A model generated the notes under the pieces. The model was not told the DNA's origin and searched no databases. It worked only from the letters and a program-made list of their open reading frames with translations. DNA of 64,000 bases from contig CP007053.1 in the NCBI GenBank assembly GCA_000242935.3, forward strand, positions 2,217,001 through 2,281,000, written 5' to 3'. Source of the DNA: Opitutaceae bacterium TAV5 (GTDB lineage Bacteria; Verrucomicrobiota; Verrucomicrobiia; Opitutales; Opitutaceae). Below are positions 54,360 to 63,731 of the stretch, piece by piece. Each line of letters starts with the position of its first letter. The first letter of the stretch is position 1. The translations under genes were made by a program, and so were the position numbers.

Positions 54360-55208
54360 ATGGAAGCGTCCGCCAAAAAACTGGATTTTCTGACCAAACA
54401 CTGGGCACCCTACCGCCGGCGTTTCCCGTCGGCGTTTCCGGTGGCCACCGCCGCGCACGCCTGGCGCAAGAATGCGTGGGTGCACACGGCCTTCGATACC
54501 TGCAACTTTTCGCTGATCCTGCGCGGGCGCGGCGAGTTTCGCCGGTTCGGCCAGGTGTGGCCGGTGCAGGCGCCGTGCGTCATCACCCAATGGCCGGGCG
54601 AACGCCTCGACTACGGCCCCGACCTGCCGCACTTCACGTGGGACGAGCTTTACATCGTCTACGACCGCTCCTTTTTCCGCCCGCTCCAGGAAGCGCAGCT
54701 GATCGACCTGAAGCGGCCCGTCTGGCCCATCGCCGATCCGGCCGCCGTCGAGGCCCAGGTGGAGGAGCTGACCCGGCTCGCGCGGCACCCGGAACCCGAA
54801 TCCGTCGTCGATCGCGTGGACCGCGTGTGCGAGCGCCTCGTGCTGGAAACCTGGCTCGCGCCCAACCCCGACAGCACCGCCGACAACGCCATCCGCGCGA
54901 TCGCCGCGGAGCTGCGCCGGCGCCCGGGCGAACCGGTGGATTTCGATGCGCTGGCCGGCGAGCACGGGTTTTCCCCCACGACCTTTCGCCGGCGCTGGCA
55001 GGCCACGATGGGGATGCCGCCCGCGCGTTACCTGCAGGGCCTGCGCATGCGCGAAGCCTGCCGCCTGCTCGTCGAGACGGCGCTCCCTGTCCACGAGGTG
55101 GCGTCGGCCGTGGGCTTCGAGGACGAATTCTATTTCTCGCGCCGTTTTCACCATGAACAGGGCCAGGCCCCGCGCGATTACCGGAACACGTTCCGCCTTC
55201 GCCGGTGA
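54360..55208 (+). CDS. AraC-family transcriptional regulator
   Basis: 282 residues with an N-terminal cupin-like sensor (TCNFSLILRGRGEFRRFGQV, PHFTWDELYIVYDRSFFRPL) and a C-terminal AraC domain (VDFDALAGEHGFSPTTFRRR, LPVHEVASAVGFEDEFYFSR). The ATG at 54360 lies 51 bases from the divergent ThuA start, so this protein probably regulates the ThuA-Gfo/Idh pair. A small CCCCGG/CCGGGA hairpin follows the stop at 55212-55227. Confidence 0.87.
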   Translation: MEASAKKLDFLTKHWAPYRRRFPSAFPVATAAHAWRKNAWVHTAFDTCNFSLILRGRGEFRRFGQVWPVQAPCVITQWPGERLDYGPDLPHFTWDELYIVYDRSFFRPLQEAQLIDLKRPVWPIADPAAVEAQVEELTRLARHPEPESVVDRVDRVCERLVLETWLAPNPDSTADNAIRAIAAELRRRPGEPVDFDALAGEHGFSPTTFRRRWQATMGMPPARYLQGLRMREACRLLVETALPVHEVASAVGFEDEFYFSRRFHHEQGQAPRDYRNTFRLRR

Positions 55209-55541
55209 ATTCCCCGGAAAAACCGGGATTTGCCGCGCCGGCCGCGCAACTGGCATCAACCCGGTTTCTTTCAAGGGATAAGGGTATTTTCCCGACATGA
55301 AGTTGCATTTCACGCGCTAACCCTTCGCGGCCCGAACGATCATGTTTGCTGGAACCTGCGGCCGGGAACGAAGCGAAGATTGCCGGACGGCCCGGAATCT
55401 GCTTTCTGAACGGCTGACTCATCTACCACATGCGTTCGGCCATCGCTTATCCTGTCACTCCTCCCGGTACCGCTTGCGGCGGCACCGCGCTGCCTGGCCG
55501 ACGGCTTTCTTGGACTCCGCTACCACACAGGAGACAAGACA
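55209..55541. other. Intergenic region, no gene seen
   Basis: 333 bases between the AraC gene and a membrane-protein gene on the same strand. Apart from the CCCCGG-AAAAA-CCGGG hairpin at its start I see no gene, RNA or repeat in it. Confidence 0.5.
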
Positions 55542-56204
55542 ATGGAAATCGCTATGTATCTTGCCGGGGTGCTGCTGCTGGCAGTTCCCGCGGCCTTTAT
55601 CGTCCGGGGCAAGTATAGACTAGCCGCGTTCTCGCACATCCTCGACACCGAAAAACTCAGGCTCCGCGTCGTCAATCCCGTCGCCTTCGCCGATCTGGCC
55701 CGGGGCTGGCTGGGCACGATGCTGATCATTCAGTCCTTCCAGCTGACGGGAGGAGGCGGAAGCAAGCTGCCCTTCCTCATGACCGGGCTTGTCACGACGG
55801 TCGGGCTGTTGCTGCAACATTTCTTCACCCGCGAAGACGACGACGTGATGCCCGCTCCGGTGGCCTACACGATCGGCGTGACGCTGGCGCTGTTGCCGAC
55901 GTTCAACGCGGGAGTATCCGTCATCGTCGCGCTGGCCACGGCGATCGCGATGCGCAACATCTACGCGTTCCACATCACCGGGGCGGCCTCCATTCTTGGC
56001 CTCGGGCTGCTCATGAAAATCTCGCGGCTCGATGTCGCGCTGGCCGCCATGCTTTTTGCCGCGCCCGTGGCGCTGGCCGGCATGATGCAACGCCAGCTCG
56101 GGGTGCGTGTCGCCATGCGCGTCATGACCGAAGCCGGTAACCTCCGTTCCCGCATCCGCGACGTGCGCATCGCTCCGGCCAACGCAGACCGGCGAGGGAA
56201 CTGA
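55542..56204 (+). CDS. Multi-pass membrane protein, function unknown
   Basis: 220 residues with about six hydrophobic segments, among them YLAGVLLLAVPAAFIV, LPFLMTGLVTTVGLLL, AYTIGVTLALLPTF, VSVIVALATAIAM, TGAASILGLGLLM and VALAAMLFAAPVALAGM. I recognise no family. The C-terminus is basic and cytoplasmic. An AGGAG ribosome site lies ten bases before the ATG, one of few good sites in the window. It stands alone before the DUF167 gene. Confidence 0.7.
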   Translation: MEIAMYLAGVLLLAVPAAFIVRGKYRLAAFSHILDTEKLRLRVVNPVAFADLARGWLGTMLIIQSFQLTGGGGSKLPFLMTGLVTTVGLLLQHFFTREDDDVMPAPVAYTIGVTLALLPTFNAGVSVIVALATAIAMRNIYAFHITGAASILGLGLLMKISRLDVALAAMLFAAPVALAGMMQRQLGVRVAMRVMTEAGNLRSRIRDVRIAPANADRRGN

Positions 56205-56343
56205 CCACCCGCTCCCCCGGCGTTCATTGTTGGCAAACCGGGCAGGCCGGCAAAGCACCAGGAGCGTGCCGCCGGCCTTTTTCCTGTCGTCTTGCGGAGC
56301 GGACCTGTCCCTGCATAGCCTCGGCGGCTCCCGCATATCCGCC

Positions 56344-56649
56344 ATGAGCCAGCCCGCGCCCTCACTCCCCTCCTGCAGCCTCGCCATCAAGGCGATTCCC
56401 AACGCATCGCGCACGCTGGTCGCCGGCTGGCTCGGCGATGCCCTCAAGGTCAAGGTGCGCGCCCCCGCGCTCGAAGGTCGCGCCAACGGGGAACTCTGCG
56501 AATTTCTTGCCGGCACGCTCGGCCTGCCCCACCGCGCCGTCACCGTGGCCAGCGGTGAAAAATCCCGCCAGAAACGCGTGCAGATCACCGGCCTCACCCT
56601 CGCCGGCGTGCGCGAGCGGATCGACGCTCTCGCAAAACAACCCCGGTAA
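56344..56649 (+). CDS. DUF167 (YggU) family protein
   Basis: 101 residues with the DUF167 core: LAIKAIPNASRTLVAGWLGD at the start, LKVKVRAPALEGRANGELCE and LPHRAVTVASGEKSRQKRVQ in the middle. The function of this conserved family is unknown. The frame continues upstream to 56227, but the ATG at 56344 matches the usual family length. Confidence 0.88.
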   Translation: MSQPAPSLPSCSLAIKAIPNASRTLVAGWLGDALKVKVRAPALEGRANGELCEFLAGTLGLPHRAVTVASGEKSRQKRVQITGLTLAGVRERIDALAKQPR

Positions 56650-57246
56650 CCCCGACCGCCGCCGGCCCCCCCCCTCGTGCGGCGTCCGTGTAATGCCCCA
56701 CGCGGCAAAGCCTTCGGATTTTTCCCCAAACTGATGTTACGCAGACGGCCTTGAAGTGGCACGGGCGTCTCGCCCGCATCTGCTGGAGGCGCCTCTCCGC
56801 CTTGTCTCAGGGCGGCGCTCCCGCTCCGTCAGGCTAAAATGACCTTCGAGGTACCCTGCCGGCAGCGAGCGCTGCCGGACGACGTTTCGCCTGTTCCCGT
56901 CGGTGCCTTCATTTGCTCCGCGCTCCTGACATTAGGTCATTAAGTAGGTGAAATGCTTTCGCATTCGAGTCCCATAGAGCAAATGCCCCTCAATTGCTCT
57001 TTTGTTCTATTTTCATTATTTTATTATAATAAACATCTTAAATTATATTTTTTTAATTTAAATGAATTACCGGATCTATTTTCCAGATATTTTATCTTGC
57101 ATTTGTCAGTTGACGCTTTCTATTGTCATAACACTTAGCCGCCTGTCACCCTCTCCTGCCGACCCGGACCTGACCTTTTCCCACCGTTTACCGTTTCCCG
57201 ATCCGTTCACCCTGCTTTTACAGCCTCGTTCCCGCCCCCCCCCGCC
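56650..57246. promoter_or_regulatory. Regulatory gap with AT-rich island before the ABC operon
   Basis: 597 bases without a gene. Positions 56950-57130 are strongly AT-rich (TTTATTATAATAAACATCTT and nearby) in an otherwise GC-rich region. GAGCAAATGCCCCTCAATTG plus CTC at 56977-56999 holds the inverted repeat GAGCAA/TTGCTC. The 3' end is pyrimidine-rich, with nine C just before the operon start. This probably holds the promoter and an operator of the operon. Confidence 0.55.
56756..56779. repeat. REP-like hairpin, opposite orientation
   Basis: GTGGCACGGGCGTCTCGCCC then GC. It is the reverse orientation of the CGGGC...GCCCGTGCCAC units at 9592, 13035 and 13067, with GTGG at its left end and a CGGGCG/CGCCCG stem. 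Confidence 0.65.
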
Positions 57247-58881
57247 ATGATCGCCCCGGACGAACTCTCCTTCACTCCCGACTCCGCAGACCCGTCTCCC
57301 TCCCTGGAAATCTGTTTGCAGGCGCGCGGCGTGACGAAGGCGTTTTCCGGCGTTCCCGCCCTGCGTGACGGCCGCCTCAACCTGCGTACCGGCACCGTCC
57401 ACGCCCTCTGCGGCGGCAACGGCGCGGGCAAGTCCACCTTGCTCGGCATTCTCATGGGATTGCTCCGGCGCGACTCCGGCTCCGTGCGGATCGGCGGCGA
57501 GGAGGTCGATTTCGAAAAACCCGGCGACGCGCTCGAAGCCGGCATCGCCATCGTCACCCAGGAGCTCAGCCCCGTGCCCGGCATGACCGTGGCGGAAAAC
57601 ATCTACCTCGGCCGCGAGCCCCACCGCCTCGGCTGCCTCGTCGATTACCGCACGCTCAACCGCCAGGCCGCCGCCCTTCTCGACCGCCTCGGCTTCAGGA
57701 TCGGCGCCACCCGCCGCATGACCGGGCTCAGTCTCGCCGAAACCCAGCTCGTCGAGATCGCCAAGGCCCTCTCGCGCGACTCGCGCATCGTCATCATGGA
57801 CGAGCCCACCTCCGCCATCGGCCAGCACGAGACCGACCTGCTCTTTGCCGCCATCCGCCACCTCACCCGGATCGGCAAGTCGATCATCTACGTGACCCAC
57901 CGCATGACGGAGATCTTCGAACTCGCCGACGACTACACCGTGCTGCGCGACGGCGCATTCATCGAGGAAGGCCGCATCCGGGACATCGACCGCCGCCACC
58001 TTATCCGGCAGATCATCGGGCGCGACCTGAGTTCGCAATTTCGCTCACGAACCGCTTCCGCCCCGGGGTCTGCCGGTTCCCCTTCCTCCGCCAGCCCCTT
58101 CCGCGCCTCGCGCTCGCCCTTCCCGGCCTCTGCCAACGGCGACACCGCCACCGATACCCCGCTCCTCGAAGTCCGCCACTTCGAATGTCCCGGCCGCTTC
58201 GGTGCGATCGACCTGCAACTCCGCGCCGGCGAGATCGTCGGCCTTTACGGGCTGCTCGGCTCCGGCCGCAGCGAGTTCCTGCAAGCCCTCTTCGGCCTGG
58301 AAAAAGGCGTGCGCGGCGAACTGCGCGCCGCCGGCCGGCCCCTCCTGATCCGCCACCCGAAAGACGCCATGCGCCACCGCATGGCTCTCGTCACCGAAGA
58401 TCGCAAGGCCTCCGGCCTCGTCCTTCCGCTCTCCGTGCGCGACAACCTCTCGCTCTCCTCGCTCGGTCGCGTTTCCTCCGGCGGATTCGTCAATAAACGC
58501 GAGGAACTGCGCGGCGCCCGCGAGATGGTGGAGCGCTTCCGCATCAAGGCCGCCTCGATCAACATGACCGTGCGCAGCATGAGCGGCGGCAACCAGCAAA
58601 AAGTCGTCCTCGGACGCTGGTTCCGCACGCAGCCGCAAATTCTCCTCCTCGACGAACCCACGCGCGGCATCGACGAAGGCGCCAAGCACGAAATCTACCA
58701 GTTCATGACCGAGTTCACCCAGGCCGGCGGCGCCATCATCATGGTCTCCTCCGAGGTGGACGAAGTCCTCGGCATGGCCGACCGCATCTTCGTTTTCCGC
58801 CGCGGCCTGCCCGCCGCGGCCTGCGAATCCGGCTTCGGCGAATCCGCCAAGGAAGACCTCATGCACATGGCCTCGCCCTGA
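57247..58881 (+). CDS. Sugar ABC transporter ATP-binding protein (RbsA-type, first copy)
   Basis: 544 residues, a fused double ATPase of the RbsA/XylG/MglA type that powers uptake. First domain: Walker A GGNGAGKST near 56-64, signature LSLAETQLVEIAKAL, Walker B RIVIMDEPTSA, H-loop YVTHRM. Second domain: degenerate P-loop GLLGSGRSE, signature MSGGNQQKVVLGRW, Walker B LLLDEPTRGID. The linker between them, about residues 263-302, is an unusual Ser/Ala/Pro-rich stretch. The ATG follows a nine-C run without a ribosome site. It is the first gene of the operon, 78 bases before the binding-protein gene. Confidence 0.9.
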   Translation: MIAPDELSFTPDSADPSPSLEICLQARGVTKAFSGVPALRDGRLNLRTGTVHALCGGNGAGKSTLLGILMGLLRRDSGSVRIGGEEVDFEKPGDALEAGIAIVTQELSPVPGMTVAENIYLGREPHRLGCLVDYRTLNRQAAALLDRLGFRIGATRRMTGLSLAETQLVEIAKALSRDSRIVIMDEPTSAIGQHETDLLFAAIRHLTRIGKSIIYVTHRMTEIFELADDYTVLRDGAFIEEGRIRDIDRRHLIRQIIGRDLSSQFRSRTASAPGSAGSPSSASPFRASRSPFPASANGDTATDTPLLEVRHFECPGRFGAIDLQLRAGEIVGLYGLLGSGRSEFLQALFGLEKGVRGELRAAGRPLLIRHPKDAMRHRMALVTEDRKASGLVLPLSVRDNLSLSSLGRVSSGGFVNKREELRGAREMVERFRIKAASINMTVRSMSGGNQQKVVLGRWFRTQPQILLLDEPTRGIDEGAKHEIYQFMTEFTQAGGAIIMVSSEVDEVLGMADRIFVFRRGLPAAACESGFGESAKEDLMHMASP

Positions 58882-58959
58882 TTTTTTCCACGCCCGTTCC
58901 GCCGCCGCCCCGGCTCCCCTCCCCTGCACCGACCAACAACCCGCACCCGCAAAAACCCG

Positions 58960-59934
58960 ATGAAAACCCGCACCCTCCGCTCCTGTCTCCTCCGCCTCGT
59001 CGCTCCGCTTGCCGCCGGCGCCCTTCTCCTCGTCGGCGCCGCCGGCTGCAACCCGCAGCAAGGCGCGTCCACCGGCTCCTCCGGCCCCGCCCCCGCGAAG
59101 CCGCTCAAGATCGGCATCTCGTTCCAGGAAATGGAAAATCCCTACTTCGTCGTCATGAAGCAGGCGATCGACGAAGCCGCCGCCACCCTCGGCGCGCAGG
59201 TCTTTGCCACCGACGCCCGCCACGACGTCACCAAGCAGATCAACGACGTGCAGGACCTTATCCAGAGAAACGTCGACATCCTCATCCTCAACCCGACGGA
59301 TTCCGTCGGCGTCGAAGGCGCGGTCGTCGAGGCGAAGAAAGCCGGCATCATCGTTGTCGCCGTCGACGCCCAGGCCAAGGGCCCGCTCGATTCCTTCGTC
59401 GGCTCCAAAAACTACGACGCCGGTTTCCAGGCCGGCGAACACCTCGCCAAGGTCCTCGGCGACAAGGGCGACGTCGCCATCCTCGACGGCATCCCCGTCG
59501 TGCCGATTCTCGAAAGGGTCCGCGGCTTCAAGGACGCGATCGCCAAGCACCCCGGTATCAAGATTGTCACGACACAGAACGGAAAACAGGAACGCGACAC
59601 CGCGCTCACCGTGACCGAAAACATCATCCAGGCGCATCCCGGCCTCGCCGGCCTGTTCAGTGTCAACGACACCGGTTCGCTCGGCGCGCTCTCCGCCATC
59701 GAGGCCTCCCGCAAGAACATCGCCCTCGTCAGCGTCGACGGTTTCTCCGAAGCCGTGGACCACATCAAGAAAGGCGGAGCCTTCAAGTCCACCTCCGCCC
59801 AGTTCCCGCGCGACCAGATCCGCATCGCGCTCGGCATCGCCCTTGCGAAATACTGGGGCGCCAACGTTCCCGCCGAAATCCCCGTGGACATCAAACTCAT
59901 CACCCGGGAAAACGCCGAAGGTTTCTCCTGGTAA
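58960..59934 (+). CDS. Sugar ABC transporter substrate-binding lipoprotein (RbsB-type)
   Basis: 324 residues of the periplasmic-binding-protein-like I family. The signal peptide ends in a lipobox (LLVGAAGC, with Cys30), so it is probably a lipoprotein. The mature protein opens with KPLKIGISFQEMENPYFVVM and has the family blocks LIQRNVDILILNPTDSVGVE, VVAVDAQAKGPLDSFVGSKN and LAGLFSVNDTGSLGALSAIE. Ligands of the RbsB/MglB group are pentoses, hexoses or polyols; which one cannot be read directly. It lies between two ATPase genes. Confidence 0.92.
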   Translation: MKTRTLRSCLLRLVAPLAAGALLLVGAAGCNPQQGASTGSSGPAPAKPLKIGISFQEMENPYFVVMKQAIDEAAATLGAQVFATDARHDVTKQINDVQDLIQRNVDILILNPTDSVGVEGAVVEAKKAGIIVVAVDAQAKGPLDSFVGSKNYDAGFQAGEHLAKVLGDKGDVAILDGIPVVPILERVRGFKDAIAKHPGIKIVTTQNGKQERDTALTVTENIIQAHPGLAGLFSVNDTGSLGALSAIEASRKNIALVSVDGFSEAVDHIKKGGAFKSTSAQFPRDQIRIALGIALAKYWGANVPAEIPVDIKLITRENAEGFSW

Positions 59935-60009
59935 TCTCCGGTCGCGCCGGACTCCTGTCCGGCCTCCGCGCCGCCCCCGTCACCGCTCCGCCAACCGACC
60001 TGCACCGCC

Positions 60010-61527
60010 ATGAGCACAAGCACCTGCTTTCTCCGCCTCGAGGGCATCACCAAACGCTTTTCCGGCGTTACGGCCCTCGACCGCGTGGACCTCACCCTCC
60101 ACCAGGGCGAGATCCTCGCGCTGCTCGGCGAGAACGGCGCGGGCAAGTCCACGCTCATGAAGATCCTCTCGGGCGTTTATCCCAAGGACGCCGGCACGAT
60201 CACCTTCGACGGCCAGCCCGTCGAATTCTCCGGGCCTCGGGATGCGCAGAGCCGCGGCATCAGCATCATCTACCAGGAATTCAGCCTCGTCCCCTGGCTC
60301 AACGTCGTCGAAAACCTCTTCCTCGGCCGCGAGGAAAAGACCCGTATCGGACGTTGCGATACGGCCTCCATGCAGGCGAAGGCGCGCGCCATCCTCGACC
60401 GCCTCGGCGTGGACATCGACCTGAAGACGCCCGTCGCCCGCCTCAGCGTGGCCGAGCAACAGTTCGTCGAAATCGCCAAGGCGCTCCTCCGCGAGACGCG
60501 CATCCTCATCCTCGACGAGCCCACCGCCACGCTCACCCCGCAGGAAGCGAAAAAACTCTTCGCCGTCATGCGCGACCTCAAGGCCGCCGGCGTCGCCATG
60601 ATCTTCATCTCGCACCACCTCGACGAGATCTTCGAGATCGCCGACCGCATCGCCTGCCTGCGCGACGGCAAATCCGTCGGCGAACGCACCGCCGACGGCG
60701 CGACGGTGAAGGACCTCGTCAACCTCATCGTCGGCCGCGATGTCACCCATGCCTTTCCCGTCCGTCCCGCCGACCACCGGCCCGGCGACGTCATCCTCGA
60801 CGTGCGCAAGCTCCAGCTCAAGGCCGGCGCTCCGGAACTCCGCTTCACGCTCCGCAGGGGAGAGATTCTCGGCGTGGCCGGCCTGGTCGGCTCCGGCCGC
60901 ACCGAGATGGCCCGCGCCCTCATCGGCGCCGACCTCGCCCACGCGCACGACGTCGTTTTCGAAGGCCGCCCGCTCCGCACCCGCCGGCCCTACGACGCGC
61001 GCCGCGCCGGCATCAGCCTCCTGCCCGAGGATCGCAAGCACCAGGGCCTCATTCTTTCCAATTCGCTCATCTACAACATCACGCTCGCCAACCTTCGCAA
61101 CGCCGCCATCGGCATGTTCCGCTGGCTCAGCGCCACGAAGTGCCGCGACATCGCCCTGTCCTTCATCGAAACCGTCAGGATAAAGACCAGCTCGCCCCAT
61201 CAGCTCGCCCGCGAGCTCAGCGGCGGCAACCAGCAAAAAGTCGTCATCGCCAAGTGGCTCAACGCCGGTTGCAACGTCATGATCTTCGACGAGCCCACGC
61301 GCGGCATCGACGTCGGCGGCAAGTCGGAAATCTACAAGCTCATGCGCCAGCTCTCCGACCGCGGGGTGTCGATCATCATGATCTCCTCCGAGCTGCCCGA
61401 AGTCGTCGGCATGAGCGACCGCGTCATCGTCATGCGCAACCAGCGCATCGAGCACATCTTCGAGTCGCCCGCCGACATCAGTGAACAGTCCATCATGCTC
61501 TACGCCACAGGAGGCCACCATGTCTGA
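60010..61527 (+). CDS. Sugar ABC transporter ATP-binding protein (RbsA-type, second copy)
   Basis: 505 residues, the usual RbsA length. First domain: Walker A GENGAGKST near 40-48, signature LSVAEQQFVEIAKALL, Walker B ILILDEPTATL, H-loop FISHHLDEIFE. Second domain: GLVGSGRTEMARA, signature LSGGNQQKVVIAKW, Walker B VMIFDEPTRGIDVGGKSEIY. It lacks the long linker of the first copy. The stop codon overlaps the start of the permease gene by eight bases, indicating tight coupling. Confidence 0.93.
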   Translation: MSTSTCFLRLEGITKRFSGVTALDRVDLTLHQGEILALLGENGAGKSTLMKILSGVYPKDAGTITFDGQPVEFSGPRDAQSRGISIIYQEFSLVPWLNVVENLFLGREEKTRIGRCDTASMQAKARAILDRLGVDIDLKTPVARLSVAEQQFVEIAKALLRETRILILDEPTATLTPQEAKKLFAVMRDLKAAGVAMIFISHHLDEIFEIADRIACLRDGKSVGERTADGATVKDLVNLIVGRDVTHAFPVRPADHRPGDVILDVRKLQLKAGAPELRFTLRRGEILGVAGLVGSGRTEMARALIGADLAHAHDVVFEGRPLRTRRPYDARRAGISLLPEDRKHQGLILSNSLIYNITLANLRNAAIGMFRWLSATKCRDIALSFIETVRIKTSSPHQLARELSGGNQQKVVIAKWLNAGCNVMIFDEPTRGIDVGGKSEIYKLMRQLSDRGVSIIMISSELPEVVGMSDRVIVMRNQRIEHIFESPADISEQSIMLYATGGHHV

Positions 61528-62554
61528 TACCCTGACCAGCGCCGCTTCCACGTCCGGCAACGCCAGTCTCCCGACAGGCGCTTCCGGGACAAACACCGCC
61601 CCGCCCGTCCGCTCCCGCCACTTCCGCGGCTGGATCGCGCGCAACCAGATCATCTTCCCGCTGCTCGGCCTCGTGCTGCTGTGCATCATCATGATCTGCG
61701 TCTCGCGACAGTTCCTCACGCCGCAGAATCTGAGCAACGTCGCGCTCCAGGTATCCACCAACGCGGTACTCGCCGTCGGCATGACGTTCGTCATCCTCAC
61801 CGGCGGCATCGATCTCTCCGTCGGCGCGGTCATGGCGCTCTCCATGACGGTCATCGCCGGCTCCATGCTCGCGGGCGTGCCGCCGCCGGTCGGCATCGGG
61901 CTCGGCGTTCTCACCGGCTTCGCGTTCGGCTGCTTCAACGGCTTTGTCGTCTCCTACGGCCGCCTCCCGTCGATCATCGTCACGCTCGGCGCGATGGAGA
62001 TCTCGCGCGGTATCGGTCTTCTCTATACGAAGGGGTATCCGTTCTCCGGCCTGCCCGAGTCGTTCGCCTTCTGGGGCCGCGGCTCCATCGCCGGCATTCC
62101 CGTGCCCGTCCTCATCATGCTCGGCGTCTTCGCCGTCGCCTGGATCATCCTCACGTATTTCCCGATCGGCCGCTACATCTACGGCATCGGCGGCAACGAG
62201 GATGCCGTGCGCCTCTCCGGGGTGCCCGTGCGGCGTTACAAGTTCCTCGTCTACGCCTTCAGCGGACTCACCGCCGGCATCGCCGCCGTCGTGCTCTCCT
62301 CGCGCCTCATGTCCGGCCAGCCCAATGCCGGCATCGGTTTCGAGCTCGACGCCATCGCCGCCGTCGTCCTCGGCGGCACCAGCATCGCCGGCGGCCGCGG
62401 CCACATCGTGGGCACGCTCATCGGCGCGCTCACCCTCGGCGTCCTCAACAACGGCCTCAACCTCATGGGCGTGTCGCCCTACACGCAAAAAGTCCTCAAG
62501 GGCGCCATCATCCTCCTGGCCGTCTACGCCAGCAACATGAAGAAGGAAAAGTAA
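61520..62554 (+). CDS. Sugar ABC transporter permease (RbsC-type)
   Basis: 344 residues of the BPD_transp_2 family, about ten membrane segments including FPLLGLVLLCIIMICVS, GMTFVILTGGIDLSVGAVMA and GVLTGFAFGCFNGFVVSYGR, and the permease motif YGIGGNEDAVRLSGVPVRRY. The N-terminal 40 residues are an unusual Ser/Thr/Ala-rich extension. The ATG at 61520 sits after a strong AGGAGG site inside the end of the ATPase gene, which decides this start over 61481. Confidence 0.93.
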   Translation: MSDTLTSAASTSGNASLPTGASGTNTAPPVRSRHFRGWIARNQIIFPLLGLVLLCIIMICVSRQFLTPQNLSNVALQVSTNAVLAVGMTFVILTGGIDLSVGAVMALSMTVIAGSMLAGVPPPVGIGLGVLTGFAFGCFNGFVVSYGRLPSIIVTLGAMEISRGIGLLYTKGYPFSGLPESFAFWGRGSIAGIPVPVLIMLGVFAVAWIILTYFPIGRYIYGIGGNEDAVRLSGVPVRRYKFLVYAFSGLTAGIAAVVLSSRLMSGQPNAGIGFELDAIAAVVLGGTSIAGGRGHIVGTLIGALTLGVLNNGLNLMGVSPYTQKVLKGAIILLAVYASNMKKEK

Positions 62555-62630
62555 CCCCGTCACCTGCCGCCGCCCCCCCCTTTTCCCTGTCCGTTCCAAA
62601 ATCTCAAACACTCAACACCACCTCATCATC

Positions 62631-63731
62631 ATGAGCCAAACATACGAAGGACCCGCCCTCCCGAAAACGATGAAGGCCGTCGTCGCCTATGCGCCCGGCG
62701 ACTACCGTCTCGAAGAACGCCCCGTGCCGGTTCCCGGCCCCGGAGAAGTTGTCATCCGCGTGAAAAGCACCGGCATCTGCGCCAGCGACATCAAGTGCTA
62801 CGGCGGCGCCGCGCACTTCTGGGGCGACGAGACCCGCCCCGCCTGGGTGCAGGCGCCGGTCATCCCCGGCCACGAATTCGTCGGTGAAGTCGTCGCCCTC
62901 GGCGAGGGCGCCGGCGAGCAGTACAAGCTCGCCATCGGCGACCACGCCACCAGCGAGCAGATCGTCCCCTCCGGCGGCTGCAAGTACAGCCGCGAAGGCC
63001 ACTACTGGATGGACGTCGAGCACAACATCTACGGCTTCCGGAAAAAGACGCAGGGCTCCTGGGCTGAGTACTGTCTCTTCCCGAAAGGCGCGCTCAACTT
63101 CAAGGTGCCGCCGCAGATTCCGTGGCACCACGCCGTCTTCGCCGAGCCGCTCGCCTGCTCGCTGCATGCCGTCGAACGCGGCGATATCAAGTTCCGCGAC
63201 ACCGTCGTCGTCGCCGGCTGCGGTCCGCTCGGCCTCGGCATGGTCATCGGCGCGAAACAGAAGGGCGCCGGCTGTGTCGTCGCCCTCGACCTGAAGGACG
63301 ACCGCCTCGCCGTCGCCAAAAAAACCGGCGCCGATGTGGTCATCAACATCAGCAAGGAAGACGCCGTACAAAAAGTCCGCGACCTCACCGACGGCTACGG
63401 TTGCGACGTCTACATCGAGGCCACCGGCCATCCTTCCGCTGTCGAGCAGGGTCTCCAGATGATCCGCAAGCTCGGCACGTTTGTCGAATTCAGCGTGATG
63501 CGCGAAAAAGTCACCGTGGACTGGACCATCATCGGCGATGGCAAGGAGCTCAACATCCACGGCGCGCACCTCAGTCCCTACACCTACCCGAAGGCGATCG
63601 AGATCATCGGCGCGGGTCTGCTGCCCATGGACGAGATCGTCACGCACCGGCTTCCCCTGGCTGATTACCAAAAGGGGATAGACATGGTCATCAACGGGCT
63701 CACCTCGGTCAAAGTGACTCTGGAACCCTGA
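62631..63731 (+). CDS. Zinc-type alcohol dehydrogenase, erythritol/L-threitol dehydrogenase-like
   Basis: 366-residue medium-chain dehydrogenase. Catalytic zinc ligands are present: Cys50 in GICASD, His81-Glu82 in PGHEF and Glu172 in FAEPLACS. The NAD-binding turn is VVVAGCGPLGLGMV, and the acidic residue after it (ALDLKDDRL) suggests NAD. SDIKCYGGAAHFWGDETRPA, GCDVYIEATGHPSAV and DGKELNIHGAHLSPYTYP match, from memory, erythritol/L-threitol dehydrogenases. The structural-zinc cysteines are mostly lost (Ser114, Cys117, Ser120, Asp128). It closes the ABC operon 76 bases after the permease gene, so the imported substrate may be a polyol. Confidence 0.85.
   Translation: MSQTYEGPALPKTMKAVVAYAPGDYRLEERPVPVPGPGEVVIRVKSTGICASDIKCYGGAAHFWGDETRPAWVQAPVIPGHEFVGEVVALGEGAGEQYKLAIGDHATSEQIVPSGGCKYSREGHYWMDVEHNIYGFRKKTQGSWAEYCLFPKGALNFKVPPQIPWHHAVFAEPLACSLHAVERGDIKFRDTVVVAGCGPLGLGMVIGAKQKGAGCVVALDLKDDRLAVAKKTGADVVINISKEDAVQKVRDLTDGYGCDVYIEATGHPSAVEQGLQMIRKLGTFVEFSVMREKVTVDWTIIGDGKELNIHGAHLSPYTYPKAIEIIGAGLLPMDEIVTHRLPLADYQKGIDMVINGLTSVKVTLEP

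Noticed and set aside
53667-55313. Apparent 548-residue ThuA fusion protein
   Set aside because: The part upstream of 54308 is antisense to a well-defined AraC gene, and ThuA homology begins at the ATG at 54308.
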